Assembly: GCF_001984035.1 (NCBI RefSeq)
Contig: NZ_CP019449.1
Span: 744,001-808,000, forward strand
DNA length: 64,000 nucleotides
Reading direction: 5' to 3'
Origin: Sphingopyxis sp. QXT-31
GTDB taxonomy: Bacteria > Pseudomonadota > Alphaproteobacteria > Sphingomonadales > Sphingomonadaceae
Under the pieces are notes generated by a model, which searched no databases, had not been told where the DNA came from, and saw only the letters and a list, made by a program, of their open reading frames with translations. Shown piece by piece: positions 7,512 through 16,080 of this stretch. Made by a program: the position numbers and the translations under genes. The stretch's first letter is position 1. The number at the start of each line of letters is the position of its first letter.

Positions 7512-9314
7512 CTACCCAATCCAGCGATCGACCTGCGCCTCGAGCACCGGCAGCGGCACCGAGCCGCGGCCGAGTATGATCTCGTGGAACATCTTCTGGT
7601 CGTAGCGGGCGCCGAGCGCCTCCTTTGCCTTGTCGCGCAGCGCCAGGATGCGCTGCATGCCGACCTTGTACGAGGTCGCCTGGCCGGGCGTCACGAAATA
7701 GCGGCGGATTTCGGAGCGGATCTTGCCCACCGGCTGCGGCGAATTGGCCGAATAATAGGCGAAGGCCTCAGCCTCGCTCCACCCCTTGGCGTGGATGCCG
7801 GTATCCACCACCAGCCGGATCGCGCGCCAGATTTCGCGGCCGAGGCGGCCGAAGTCGCTGTAGGGATCGGTGTAGAAGCCCATCTCCTTGGCGAGCCGCT
7901 CGACATAGAGCGCCCAGCCCTCGCCATAGGCGCCGTAGAAATAATTCTTCCGGAACTCGGGGGTGCCGGTCATCTCCTGCGCGAGCGCGATCTGCATATG
8001 ATGGCCGGGATGACCCTCGTGATAGGTCGTGCCCTCGATCTCGTAGATCGGGGTTGCGCGGGTGTCGGCGAGGTGGACATAATAGATGCCGGGCCGCGAA
8101 CCATCGAGCGCCGCGGGCGAATAATGCGCCGCGCCGCCCGGCTCCTCGCGGAACGCCTCGACGCGCTTGACGATCAGGTCGGCCTTGGGCAGCCGCCCGA
8201 ACTGCTCGGGCAGCCGCGCGCGCATGCCGGCGAGATAATCCGCGGCTTTCTGCAGATAGGCGGCGCGGCCGGCATCGTCGTTCGCGACATAGAAACGGTC
8301 GTCGCTGCGCAGGAAGAGGAAAAAATCCTCGAGCTTGCCCTCGTAACCGATCTTCGCCTTGAGCTCTTCCATCTCGCCGCGGATGCGCGCGACTTCGGAC
8401 AGGCCGAGGTCGTGGATTTCGTCGGCGGTCATGCCGGTGGTCGTCTGGAGCCGTAGCATCGCGTTATAATAGGCCGCGCCGTCGGGCAGCGCGCCCGCGC
8501 CGCGCGGTTCGGTGCCCGCCGCGGCGCGATCGGCCGCGAGCCAGCCCGCGATGCGGTCGTAGGCGGGTTTGAGCGAGCCGGTCATCGCCTCGGCGATGCG
8601 CGCGGCGAAGGCATCGGCGGCCGCGGCGTCGATCTTGCCCGCCGCGACGAGCCCCGCGACCTTGGTCTTGGCGTCGGCAAACAGCGCATTGTCCGCGCCC
8701 TCGCCGAACGGGGCGCCGGTGGTGAGCCGGCCGATCAGTTCGATCGACTGGTCATAGGCGAAGCCGGGCATGCGGATGCCCTTCGCCGCCGACGCCTTGG
8801 CGCTATCGAGATAGATGTCGAGCGTCGGCCCGAGCGCGGTCACGCGTGCGGCATAGGCTTCCATGTCGGCGGGGGTGTCGACGCGGTGCTGGTTGATCAG
8901 GAAATTGGGCAGCCCGGTGTGCGGGCCGTTGCGGTCGAAGATATAGCCATGCCCGCGCCATTTGGTCGACGCCTCGGCGCGCTCGAGTTCGAGCGCCCAC
9001 ATGTCGTAGGAGACGCGCGCATCCTCGCCGAGCGCGGCGCGGTCGAAGCGCTTCGTCATCTCGGCGACGCTGGCGCGGCGCCAGGCGAGCCGCGCCTCGG
9101 CCCCGGCGTCGCTGGGGTCGGTGAAGCGGTCCTGCTGCTCCTTGCGGCCGAGGCTGGTGAGCTGTTCGGGGTCGAGATGGAGTTCGGCCTCGAACGCCGC
9201 GTCGAGGAAGGCGGTGAAAGCGGCGTCGCTGTTTCCGGGGGCGGCCCGCGCCGCGGGGGCGGCAAGGAGGCTGGCGCCGATGGCCAGCGAGAATTCGCGT
9301 CGGTTGAGCTGCAT
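7512..9314 (-). CDS. DUF885-family protein, Tat-exported putative metallohydrolase
   Basis: A 600-aa protein with a twin-arginine-like signal (NRREFSLAIG, residues 4-13) followed by a hydrophobic stretch and an ARA-AP cleavage site, so it is probably exported folded. The mature part is a long alpha-helical DUF885 domain with the family's HEGHPGHH motif at residues 432-439 (a zinc-site-like HE-x-x-PGH). The biochemical activity of most members is unproven; peptidase or ester hydrolase roles are guesses. The longer reading frame upstream of the ATG runs into the inverted repeat at 9409-9478 and lacks a signal sequence, so the ATG at 9314 was chosen. Confidence 0.85.
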   Translation of the reverse strand: MQLNRREFSLAIGASLLAAPAARAAPGNSDAAFTAFLDAAFEAELHLDPEQLTSLGRKEQQDRFTDPSDAGAEARLAWRRASVAEMTKRFDRAALGEDARVSYDMWALELERAEASTKWRGHGYIFDRNGPHTGLPNFLINQHRVDTPADMEAYAARVTALGPTLDIYLDSAKASAAKGIRMPGFAYDQSIELIGRLTTGAPFGEGADNALFADAKTKVAGLVAAGKIDAAAADAFAARIAEAMTGSLKPAYDRIAGWLAADRAAAGTEPRGAGALPDGAAYYNAMLRLQTTTGMTADEIHDLGLSEVARIRGEMEELKAKIGYEGKLEDFFLFLRSDDRFYVANDDAGRAAYLQKAADYLAGMRARLPEQFGRLPKADLIVKRVEAFREEPGGAAHYSPAALDGSRPGIYYVHLADTRATPIYEIEGTTYHEGHPGHHMQIALAQEMTGTPEFRKNYFYGAYGEGWALYVERLAKEMGFYTDPYSDFGRLGREIWRAIRLVVDTGIHAKGWSEAEAFAYYSANSPQPVGKIRSEIRRYFVTPGQATSYKVGMQRILALRDKAKEALGARYDQKMFHEIILGRGSVPLPVLEAQVDRWIG

Positions 9315-9408
9315 GGGACCCCTTTCGTTTGAAGGGGTTATAGGGGCGATGCGGGAGAGGGCAATGCGGGTCGGGATCGGCTTCCGAACGACCACCCCGG
9401 TTTCCTTT

Positions 9409-9478
9409 CGTGTCGAGCGAAGTCGAGACACGCTTGGGGCGCGCAACATGTCGGGGTGTCTCGACTTCGCTCGACACG
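9409..9478. repeat. Perfect inverted repeat, 23-bp arms
   Basis: Arms 9409-9431 and 9456-9478 are perfect reverse complements (core GTCGAGCGAAGTCGAGAC) separated by 24 nt. A near-identical element lies at 53297-53375. It sits between the DUF885 gene start and the end of the PilZ gene. Confidence 0.85.
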
Positions 9479-9515
9479 AACGGGATTTGGATGGCGGCTC
9501 GTCACCGGTCGCCCA

Positions 9516-10133
9516 TCACCCCTGAAAGTGCCGTATGCTCTCCATGTCGGCGCGGCCCAGCGGTTCGGTCAGCCATAGCCCGCCGCGGCCGCCGCGCGAC
9601 CAGCGGACGATCGCCTGACGGCGGATGCCGCCGGGCAGCACCAGTTCGAGCGCCTTGCCGACCTCGAAATGGCCGTGCCGGTGCACGAAACCCGCGCCGC
9701 TCTGCGACAGATCGGCGAGCTCGATGTCGCTGGCCTGGCCGTCGGTGATCAGCTGCGCGCGCGTATGCAGCGGCAGGCGCGGGGCGCGATAGTCGCCCGA
9801 TTGCTGTTCGGCGGCGAGTTGGCGCAGCACTTCATTGCCATCGACCGCGGCGTCGAAGGCGACGCCGCATTTGCCTGCCTCGCACCAGGCGACGCGGCCG
9901 TGGATCACGACGGTTTCGGACAAGGCGATTTCGAGCCGTTCGCCCACCGTCACGGGGACCTCGACCGCGAGCATCATCCCGCCGTCGGACATGTTGCGCA
10001 CGCGCCAAAGCCCCGCGTCGCCGTCGCGCATGACCTTCGCGATGCGCCACACGGTGCGATAGCGGTCGCCGCCGCGGCGGTCGCCTTCCACATCCTGATC
10101 TTCTCCGGGAGGAGAGAAGCGGGGTTCGATCAT
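9516..10133 (-). CDS. Tandem PilZ-domain protein
   Basis: A 205-aa cytoplasmic protein made of two PilZ-type beta-barrels, the usual receptor for cyclic di-GMP. The first (about residues 20-95) has an arginine-rich entry, RYRTVWR, and the NMSDGGMML turn matching the (D/N)xSxxG signature. The second (about residues 110-195) has RAPRLPLHTR and DLSQSGAGF. Both signatures look intact though the Arg motifs are not textbook RxxxR in each copy. It is expected to couple c-di-GMP levels to motility, adhesion or polysaccharide. No c-di-GMP enzyme is adjacent. Confidence 0.8.
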   Translation of the reverse strand: MIEPRFSPPGEDQDVEGDRRGGDRYRTVWRIAKVMRDGDAGLWRVRNMSDGGMMLAVEVPVTVGERLEIALSETVVIHGRVAWCEAGKCGVAFDAAVDGNEVLRQLAAEQQSGDYRAPRLPLHTRAQLITDGQASDIELADLSQSGAGFVHRHGHFEVGKALELVLPGGIRRQAIVRWSRGGRGGLWLTEPLGRADMESIRHFQG

Positions 10134-10390
10134 GCCTTCCTCCTGATTCCAACAGCGCCCAGAAGAGACATAAAGCTGCTAAAATTCATCCACTTGGCTT
10201 CTACCCCACCTCGGTCCCGGCGACTGCCGCCCATCCCCGATCCTCTGGCTGGCCCACCGGGATCGTTAAGGACAAGACAAGGCACCGTCAGGGCTTCTGC
10301 GCAGAATGCCTTTAGAATGTGAATAATTTCCAACTACAGCGCGTTAAATATTGCCGGATTGGAAGCATTGCGCCTCTGCCAATGCGTCGA

Positions 10391-10475
10391 TGGTGCCCCT
10401 GGCCGGACTCGAACCAGCACTCCTTGCGGAACTCGATTTTGAGTCGAGCGCGTCTACCAATTTCACCACAGGGGC
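10391..10475 (-). tRNA. tRNA-Leu (CAA)
   Basis: An 85-nt tRNA with encoded CCA. The acceptor stem GCCCCTG pairs with CAGGGGC, followed by A and CCA. The anticodon stem CTCGA/TCGAG closes loop CTCAAAA, giving anticodon CAA (Leu, UUG). A long variable arm typical of leucine tRNAs and the TTCGAGTCC T-loop are present. The rest of 10134-10577 around it shows no gene. Confidence 0.95.
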
Positions 10476-10577
10476 CCGTGGAGCAGCGCCGTTGCCACAA
10501 AACCCCCGCCCGCGTCCAGCGCGAATGATGTGCATGCGGATGGTTGCGCCCCCGCGCGGTGCCGATAAGGTGGTCGC

Positions 10578-11675
10578 ATGACCGAAAACGCCGACGCTCC
10601 CGCCGCTCCCGCCGCCCGATCGCGCAGCAAGGCGCCGCCCGCGCCTGCATGGTCCCCCGGCCGGATCGCCGTCGCGGCGGTGATCGTGCTCGCGATCGTC
10701 GGGGTCGCATGGCTGACGGTCACGCTCACGCGCTTCTTCATGCTCGTTTTCGCCGCGGTGGTGCTCGGCGCGATCTTCGATGCGATCGCGAGCTGGCTTT
10801 GCCGCAAGACGAACATCGGGCGCGGCATTGCGCTGGCGCTGTCGGTCGCGGGGATCGTCGCGATTTTCGTCGGCGCCTTCATGCTCTTCGGATCGCAGCT
10901 CGCGCGCGAGGTCGACACGATCCGCGAGCAGATCCCGCAGGCGCTGCGCGGGGTCGAGGCCTTTCTCGACCGCTATGGCCTCGGTCAGCGCGTGCGCGAA
11001 CTCGCCGAGGTCGGCGGCGACGACATCTCGCGGCTCGCTTCGCAGGCGGGCGGCTATGCGCTCGCGGCGGGCAGCGGCATCGCCGATTTCGTGCTCGTGC
11101 TCGTCGCGGCGATCTTCCTCGCGAGCGACCCGGCGACCTATCGCCGCGGGCTGCTGCTGCTGCTCCCCGAAAAGGCCGAGCCGACCGCGGCGCTCGCCCT
11201 CGCCGATGCCGGGCGCGGGCTCAAGGGCTGGATGGTCGGGCAAGCGGTGTCGTCGCTGGTCGTCGCGGGGCTGACCTGGGCTGGACTCGCGCTGCTCGGC
11301 GTTCCGGCGGCGGGCGGCTTGGGGCTGATCGCAGGACTGCTCGACGTCATCCCCATGATCGGCCCGATCATCGCGGGTATTCCCGCCGTGCTGCTCGCCT
11401 TCACCGTCTCCCCGATGACCGCGCTGTGGACGCTGGTCCTGTTCCTCGTGATCCAGCAGTTGCAGGGCAATTTCCTGCAGCCGATGATCCAGAAGCAGGC
11501 GGTCGACGTGCCGCCCGCAGTGCTGCTGTTCTCGGTGGTCGCCGCGGGGATTTTGTTCGGCTTCCTCGGCGTGCTGCTCGCCGCGCCGCTGACCGTGGTG
11601 GTCTATGTGCTGGTCCAGCGCATCTATGTGAAGACGCTGCTGGGCAAGGACATCAAGATCGCCGGGCAGGACTGA
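10578..11675 (+). CDS. AI-2E family transporter (PerM/YdiK-like permease)
   Basis: A 365-aa polytopic inner-membrane protein. After a short Pro/Ala-rich N-terminus come hydrophobic helices at about 30-60 and 75-105, a soluble section, and a cluster of helices in the C-terminal half including the conserved GLLDVIPMIGPIIAGIPAV segment near residues 250-275. This layout is that of the AI-2 exporter family, also called UPF0118. Substrates are known for few members; autoinducer-2 export and Na+/H+ exchange have been proposed for some. It is divergent from the tRNA and convergent with the aldehyde dehydrogenase, only 3 nt apart. Confidence 0.85.
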   Translation: MTENADAPAAPAARSRSKAPPAPAWSPGRIAVAAVIVLAIVGVAWLTVTLTRFFMLVFAAVVLGAIFDAIASWLCRKTNIGRGIALALSVAGIVAIFVGAFMLFGSQLAREVDTIREQIPQALRGVEAFLDRYGLGQRVRELAEVGGDDISRLASQAGGYALAAGSGIADFVLVLVAAIFLASDPATYRRGLLLLLPEKAEPTAALALADAGRGLKGWMVGQAVSSLVVAGLTWAGLALLGVPAAGGLGLIAGLLDVIPMIGPIIAGIPAVLLAFTVSPMTALWTLVLFLVIQQLQGNFLQPMIQKQAVDVPPAVLLFSVVAAGILFGFLGVLLAAPLTVVVYVLVQRIYVKTLLGKDIKIAGQD

Positions 11676-11678
11676 ACC

Positions 11679-13133
11679 CTACTTCTTGAGTTCCTTCGCC
11701 AGCGTCTTCGCGGTCGCCTTGCCATAGGGCGGCTTGAAGCCGGCCAGCCCCGCGACGTCGAGCTTGGGCTGGCGATACACCGCGCGCGCGTGGCTGAACG
11801 TCCTGAAACCGTCGAGCCCGTGGTAGTTGCCCATGCCCGACGGACCCACGCCGCCAAATGGCAGATCCTCCATCGCGTTGTGGAACAGCACGTCGTTGAC
11901 CGTCACGCCGCCAGAAATCGTCCGCGTCAGCACGCGCTCCTCCTCGCTCTTGTCCTGTCCGAAATAATAGAGACCGAGCGGGCGGTCGTTCGCGTTCACA
12001 TAGTCGATCGCGTCGTCGATGCTCTTGTAGGTTTTGACCGGCAGGATCGGGCCGAAGATTTCCTCCTGCATCACCTTCATGTCGTCGGTGGGATTGCGCA
12101 CGATATGGAGCGGCATCTTGTGACCGTTGGCGCTGGCGAAATCCTCAGCCCCCGGATTGACCTCGATCACCTCGGCGCCCTTCTCGCGCGCGTCGGCCAG
12201 ATAGCCCTGCAGCCGGTCGTAATTGCGGACGTTGACCACCGAGGTGTAATCGTCGTTGGCGAGCAGCGTCGGATAGAGCGCCGCGGCGCCGCGCACGACG
12301 CTGTCGATCACCTCGCCCTCCTGATCCTCGGCGACGAGCAGATAATCGGGCGCAAGGCAGATCTGCCCGGCGTTCATCAGCTTGCCGAGCGCGACGCGCT
12401 GCCCCGCCTGTTCCTTGTTCGCGCTGCGCCCGATGAAGGTCGGCGACTTGCCGCCAAGCTCGAGCGTGACGGGGACGAGGTTATCGGCGGCGGCGCGCAT
12501 GATGTGGCGCCCGACGCTCGTCGCGCCCGTGAAGATCATATGGTCGAAGGCCAGCTTCGAGAAGGCGACGCCGACCTCGGCATCGCCGGTGAACACCGCG
12601 ATCTCGCTCTCGTCGAAATAATCGGGGATCAGCCGCGCCATCAGCGCCGAGACATTCTCGGTAAATTCGCTCGGCTTGATCATGGCACGGTTGCCTGCGG
12701 CGAGGATGCCCGCCATCGGCACGAACACCATGCCGACAGGGAAATTCCACGGCGCCACCACGCCGACGACGCCCTTGGGCTGATAGACCACCTCCGCCTT
12801 GGCGCCGAGCAGCCCGAGCGGGAAAGTGGGCTTGCGCTTCTCGCCCTTCGACCAGGCGGCCATATGCTTCTTCGCATGCTTGAGCGCGCTGACCGAGGGC
12901 ATGATGTCGGTCATCAGCGTCTGTTCGCGGCTGCGATGCCCGAAATCCTCGCTTACCGCCTTGGCGAATTCCTCGGCATTGTCGACGAGCAAAGCGATGG
13001 CGCGGTCGATGCGGTCGGTGCGGACGCCAAGACTCTCGGGCATGGCGGCCGTAAAGCTCGCTTTTTGCGCGGCGAGCACTTCGTGCATGCGCGCGGTTTC
13101 GCCGGCTAAATCCTGCTTGATCGCGGTGGCCAT
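11679..13133 (-). CDS. calB: Coniferyl aldehyde dehydrogenase
   Basis: A 484-aa NAD(P)+-dependent aldehyde dehydrogenase. The catalytic Cys lies in NAGQICLAPDY, the form seen in CalB-type coniferyl aldehyde dehydrogenases; the general-base Glu is in TLELGGKSPT, and the oxyanion/cofactor Asn is in VAPWNFPVG. The family oxidises coniferyl aldehyde (a lignin-derived phenylpropanoid) to ferulate, and also other aldehydes. Length and the C-terminal PPYGK segment fit. No ferulate or vanillin pathway genes are in the window, so the substrate rests on family resemblance only. It marks the left border of the injection-system operon. Confidence 0.85.
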   Translation of the reverse strand: MATAIKQDLAGETARMHEVLAAQKASFTAAMPESLGVRTDRIDRAIALLVDNAEEFAKAVSEDFGHRSREQTLMTDIMPSVSALKHAKKHMAAWSKGEKRKPTFPLGLLGAKAEVVYQPKGVVGVVAPWNFPVGMVFVPMAGILAAGNRAMIKPSEFTENVSALMARLIPDYFDESEIAVFTGDAEVGVAFSKLAFDHMIFTGATSVGRHIMRAAADNLVPVTLELGGKSPTFIGRSANKEQAGQRVALGKLMNAGQICLAPDYLLVAEDQEGEVIDSVVRGAAALYPTLLANDDYTSVVNVRNYDRLQGYLADAREKGAEVIEVNPGAEDFASANGHKMPLHIVRNPTDDMKVMQEEIFGPILPVKTYKSIDDAIDYVNANDRPLGLYYFGQDKSEEERVLTRTISGGVTVNDVLFHNAMEDLPFGGVGPSGMGNYHGLDGFRTFSHARAVYRQPKLDVAGLAGFKPPYGKATAKTLAKELKK

Positions 13134-13346
13134 GACCCGTCTCCCTTATGGTTTGCGGCCGATGTTTGATCATGCCGCGCGGCGGGTTGCAAGATGAAAC
13201 CGGCTCTTCGGCTGCATGGGAGAGGCGCGGGCGCGCAAAATCGCGGCGGCGCCCCTCCGCATTAACCTTGTTCGATAGGCTTTGCTTAAACTCCGGGGCA
13301 CAGTGTCTCCCGGTCGAAATCCAAATATCCATTCAACCAGAATATC

Positions 13347-13408
13347 GACGAATCGCCAGCTTTACTTGGCCGTACTTGTACGGCGAAGATATATTTGGCG
13401 TATTCGTC
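13347..13408. promoter_or_regulatory. Nested dyad upstream of the injection-system operon
   Basis: The gap 13134-13511 (378 nt) contains no gene. Within it the perfect palindrome GCCGTAC-TT-GTACGGC (13369-13384) is flanked symmetrically by GACGAATCGCC (13347-13357) and GGCGTATTCGTC (13397-13408), which are reverse complements except for one extra base. All share a centre near 13377. A further pair CCAAATAT (13321-13328)/ATATTTGG (13391-13398) is off-centre. This is the least GC-rich stretch of the neighbourhood and lies 104 nt before the first gene, so an operator or structured leader is plausible. No regulator gene is adjacent. Confidence 0.5.
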
Positions 13409-13511
13409 CAATCGGGCCCGGGCCGACTCATGTTAGCCCGGCGCCTCAACCAAAAAATTCCGGTCGCACAAACTTCGTCGCTTGCTCTTCAGCAAAGGGG
13501 GTTGTGCCGTC

Positions 13512-13889
13512 ATGCCACAGAAATTTTCATGGTCGTTCAGCGGCGGTACGCCTTCGGGGGCGGGGGCCAATGAAGGCGGGAGCGTCGAGGTCGATGCGAT
13601 CACGTCGGCCGAGGTGACCCTCGCCAAGGCGAGCGCCGATCGCGCGCTCGCGTTGCAGATCGATGATGTCGAAAAACTCGCCTTCTTCATCCTGACCTCG
13701 TCGATCAACGACGGGTCGGTCGGCGTGAAGGCCGACACCGCGACGCGGACCAAGATCACCGGCCCGCTGATCCTCTATGGCGAGGCGATAAAATTGTTCG
13801 CTGGCGATCTCCAGACGCTGACGCTCAAGAACGCCTCGGCCACCGACGCAGCCGACATCACCATCCTGATGGGCTTCAAGCTCGACTGA
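13512..13889 (+). CDS. Small first gene of injection-system operon, unknown function
   Basis: A 125-aa protein, likely all-beta, with no signal peptide. It has a Gly/Ser-rich start (FSWSFSGGTPSGAGANEGG), alternating hydrophobic strands through the middle, and the ending ADITILMGFKLD. I do not recognise a named family. It starts at ATG 13512 behind AAAGGGGG and stands 43 nt before the sheath gene on the same strand, so it is almost surely part of the apparatus or its assembly. Possible roles are a capping, sheath-associated or baseplate accessory protein; none can be shown from sequence. Confidence 0.75.
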   Translation: MPQKFSWSFSGGTPSGAGANEGGSVEVDAITSAEVTLAKASADRALALQIDDVEKLAFFILTSSINDGSVGVKADTATRTKITGPLILYGEAIKLFAGDLQTLTLKNASATDAADITILMGFKLD

Positions 13890-13932
13890 TCCGTCCGATC
13901 CATGCCCATGAAGGGCGACAAGGAGTGCCGCC

Positions 13933-15519
13933 ATGCCCGAGACTCTGACCTATCCCGGCGTCTATATTCAGGAAGTGGGATCGGGGGTGCGCACCGTCAG
14001 CGGCGTCGCGACCTCGATCGCCGCCTTTGTCGGGCGGGCGCTGCGCGGCCCGGTGAACCAGCCGACGACCTGCTTCAACTATGGCGAGTTCACGCGCTGC
14101 TTCGGCGGGCTGTGGTCGGCAGGGCCCTTGTCCTATGCGGTCGACGATTTCTACGCCAATGGCGGCGGTCAGGCGGAGATCGTCCGGCTGTTCAAGCCGC
14201 TCGGCGCCGCCGACGACGGCATCGCGGTTCTCGACGTGGGCGCGCTCGCATTGCGCGCGGCGACTCCGGGCGCCTGGGGCAATGCGCTCACCGGCCTCGC
14301 GACGCATCCCGACCAGGCCGATCCCGTCGGGGCCGCCGCGGCCGCGCTGAAATACGATCTCGCGGTCGCCGACCTCTTCGACCTCCGGATCGAGGACAAG
14401 ACTACCGGCGCGGTCGAGATTTTCCGCAACCTGACGGTGAAGGCCACGGGCGGCGCGCGCCGCTTCGACCGCGTGCTCGCGGCCGAATCGAGCCTCGTCC
14501 AGTGTCAGATCAACAACGACGGCACGCCGAAGCTCGGCAACCGCCCTGCGAACAATGCGACGGGCACGGGCCTCAATGGCAACGACGGCGCGCCTTTGCT
14601 CGACACCGACTTTATCGGCGACAGCGACAAGAAGACGGGCATCTATGCGCTCAAGAAAGCCGACCTGTTCAACCTGCTCTGTATCCCACCCGACGAGCGC
14701 GACGGCACGCTGCCGCGCACGGTCAACGAGAAAGCCGCGCAATTCTGCAAGGCGGAGCGCGCGGTGCTGATCGTCGATCCGCCCGCCGACTGGGACGACA
14801 AGCCCGACGAGGCCGCGGCGATCGTCAAGGCGAAGCAGCTCAATGGCGCGACCTCGGTGCTGTCGCTCGCTTTCGCAGACAATGCCGCGCTCTATTTTCC
14901 GCGCATCCTGCGCCGCGATCCCAAGCGCGGCGGCCAGCTCGACAGCTTCGTCCCGTGCGGTGCGGTGGCGGGAATCATCGCCCGCACGGATAATGCCCGC
15001 GGCGTCTGGAAATCGCCCGCGGGCATGTCGGCGACGCTCGCCGGCGCCGAGGGGCTGACGGTCAAGATGACCGACGAGGAGAACGGCCTGCTCAACCCTC
15101 TGGGAGTAAACTGCCTGCGCAGCTTCCCTGGCACCGGCCTGACCGTCTGGGGCGCGCGCACGCTCAAGGGTTCGGACCAGCTTTCCGACGATTATAAGTA
15201 TCTCGCGGTCCGGCGCCTCGCCTTGTTCATCGAGGAAAGCCTCTACCGCGGCACGCAATGGGTGGTGTTCGAGGGCAATGACGAGCCGCTGTGGGCGCAG
15301 ATCCGCCTGTCGGTCGGCACCTTCATGCAGCGCATGTTCAAGCAGGGCGCCTTCCAGGGCGCGAGCCCGCGCGACGCCTATTTCGTCAAATGCGACGGCA
15401 GCACGACGACGCAGGACGACCGCAACCGGGGCATCGTCAACATCGTCGTCGGTTTCGCACCGCTGCTGCCCGCCGAATTCGTCGTCATTTCCATCCAGCA
15501 GATCCGCACCGCGGCCTGA
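13933..15519 (+). CDS. Contractile tail sheath protein
   Basis: A 528-aa phage-type tail sheath protein (Afp2-4/Pvc2-4 relatives), which polymerises around the tube and contracts to drive it into a target. It opens with the family signature YPGVYIQEV and SVATSIAAFVGRA-like strands. The C-terminal third (EGLTVKMTDEENGLLNPLGVN, SDDYKYLAVRRLALFIEESL, FEGNDEPLWAQI) is the conserved sheath core that makes inter-subunit contacts. An AAGGAGTG ribosome site precedes the ATG. Only one sheath gene exists here, while Afp/PVC clusters carry three, so the sheath is probably homopolymeric. Confidence 0.95.
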   Translation: MPETLTYPGVYIQEVGSGVRTVSGVATSIAAFVGRALRGPVNQPTTCFNYGEFTRCFGGLWSAGPLSYAVDDFYANGGGQAEIVRLFKPLGAADDGIAVLDVGALALRAATPGAWGNALTGLATHPDQADPVGAAAAALKYDLAVADLFDLRIEDKTTGAVEIFRNLTVKATGGARRFDRVLAAESSLVQCQINNDGTPKLGNRPANNATGTGLNGNDGAPLLDTDFIGDSDKKTGIYALKKADLFNLLCIPPDERDGTLPRTVNEKAAQFCKAERAVLIVDPPADWDDKPDEAAAIVKAKQLNGATSVLSLAFADNAALYFPRILRRDPKRGGQLDSFVPCGAVAGIIARTDNARGVWKSPAGMSATLAGAEGLTVKMTDEENGLLNPLGVNCLRSFPGTGLTVWGARTLKGSDQLSDDYKYLAVRRLALFIEESLYRGTQWVVFEGNDEPLWAQIRLSVGTFMQRMFKQGAFQGASPRDAYFVKCDGSTTTQDDRNRGIVNIVVGFAPLLPAEFVVISIQQIRTAA

Positions 15520-15537
15520 CCCTAAGGGAGAGCGATC

Positions 15538-16071
15538 ATGGCACCACCTTTCAGCGTCAACCCCGAGCGGCGCGACCCGTACAAGACCTATAAGTTCCGC
15601 CTGCGCCTGCCCGACGGCGCCTATCTCGCGGGGCTCAGCAAGATGAGCGCGCTCAAGCGCAGCACCGAGGTCGTCAAGTTCCGCGAAGGCGGCGACCCCT
15701 CGACCTCGCGCAAGTCGCCCGGCCAGACCGAATATGAGGCGATCACGCTCGAACGCGGGGTCACCCACGACACGACCTTCGAGCAATGGGCGAACAAGGT
15801 GTGGAATTTCGGCTCGGGCCTCGGCGCCGAGGTGTCCTTGAAGGATTTCCGCAAGGACCTCGTCCTCGAAATCTACAACGAAGCCGGACAGCTCGTCCTC
15901 GCCTATCGCCTGTTCCGCTGCTGGCCGTCGGAGTTCGTGGCCTTTCCCGACCTCGACGCCTCGGCGAGCGCGGTCGCGATCCAGACGCTCAAGCTGGAGA
16001 ATGAGGGCTGGGAACGCGACTATGACGTCGCCGAACCGAGCGAGCCGAGCTTCACCGAGCCGACGCTCTAG
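15538..16071 (+). CDS. Contractile tail tube protein (gp19/Afp1-like)
   Basis: A 177-aa inner-tube subunit of the T4 gp19/Hcp-like family. The start PYKTYKFRLRLPDGAYLAGLSKMSAL, the central LERGVTHDTTFEQW and the ending AIQTLKLENEGWERD are typical. These proteins stack as hexamers to form the hollow tube that carries cargo. It lies 18 nt after the sheath with an AGGGAGA ribosome site. It is the only tube gene of this type; Afp/PVC have Afp1 and Afp5 variants, but a second tube-like protein of another family is encoded at 25087. Confidence 0.92.
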   Translation: MAPPFSVNPERRDPYKTYKFRLRLPDGAYLAGLSKMSALKRSTEVVKFREGGDPSTSRKSPGQTEYEAITLERGVTHDTTFEQWANKVWNFGSGLGAEVSLKDFRKDLVLEIYNEAGQLVLAYRLFRCWPSEFVAFPDLDASASAVAIQTLKLENEGWERDYDVAEPSEPSFTEPTL

Positions 16072-16080
16072 GATCGCCCC

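Noticed and set aside
10130..10333. 67-aa minus-strand frame between PilZ gene and tRNA-Leu
   Set aside because: No motif, no ribosome site and a mixed composition; treated as non-coding.
10391..13512. Genomic-island insertion of the injection operon at tRNA-Leu
   Set aside because: The tRNA is 3 kb away behind two ordinary genes, no integrase or repeated tRNA end is present, and base composition of the operon matches its surroundings.
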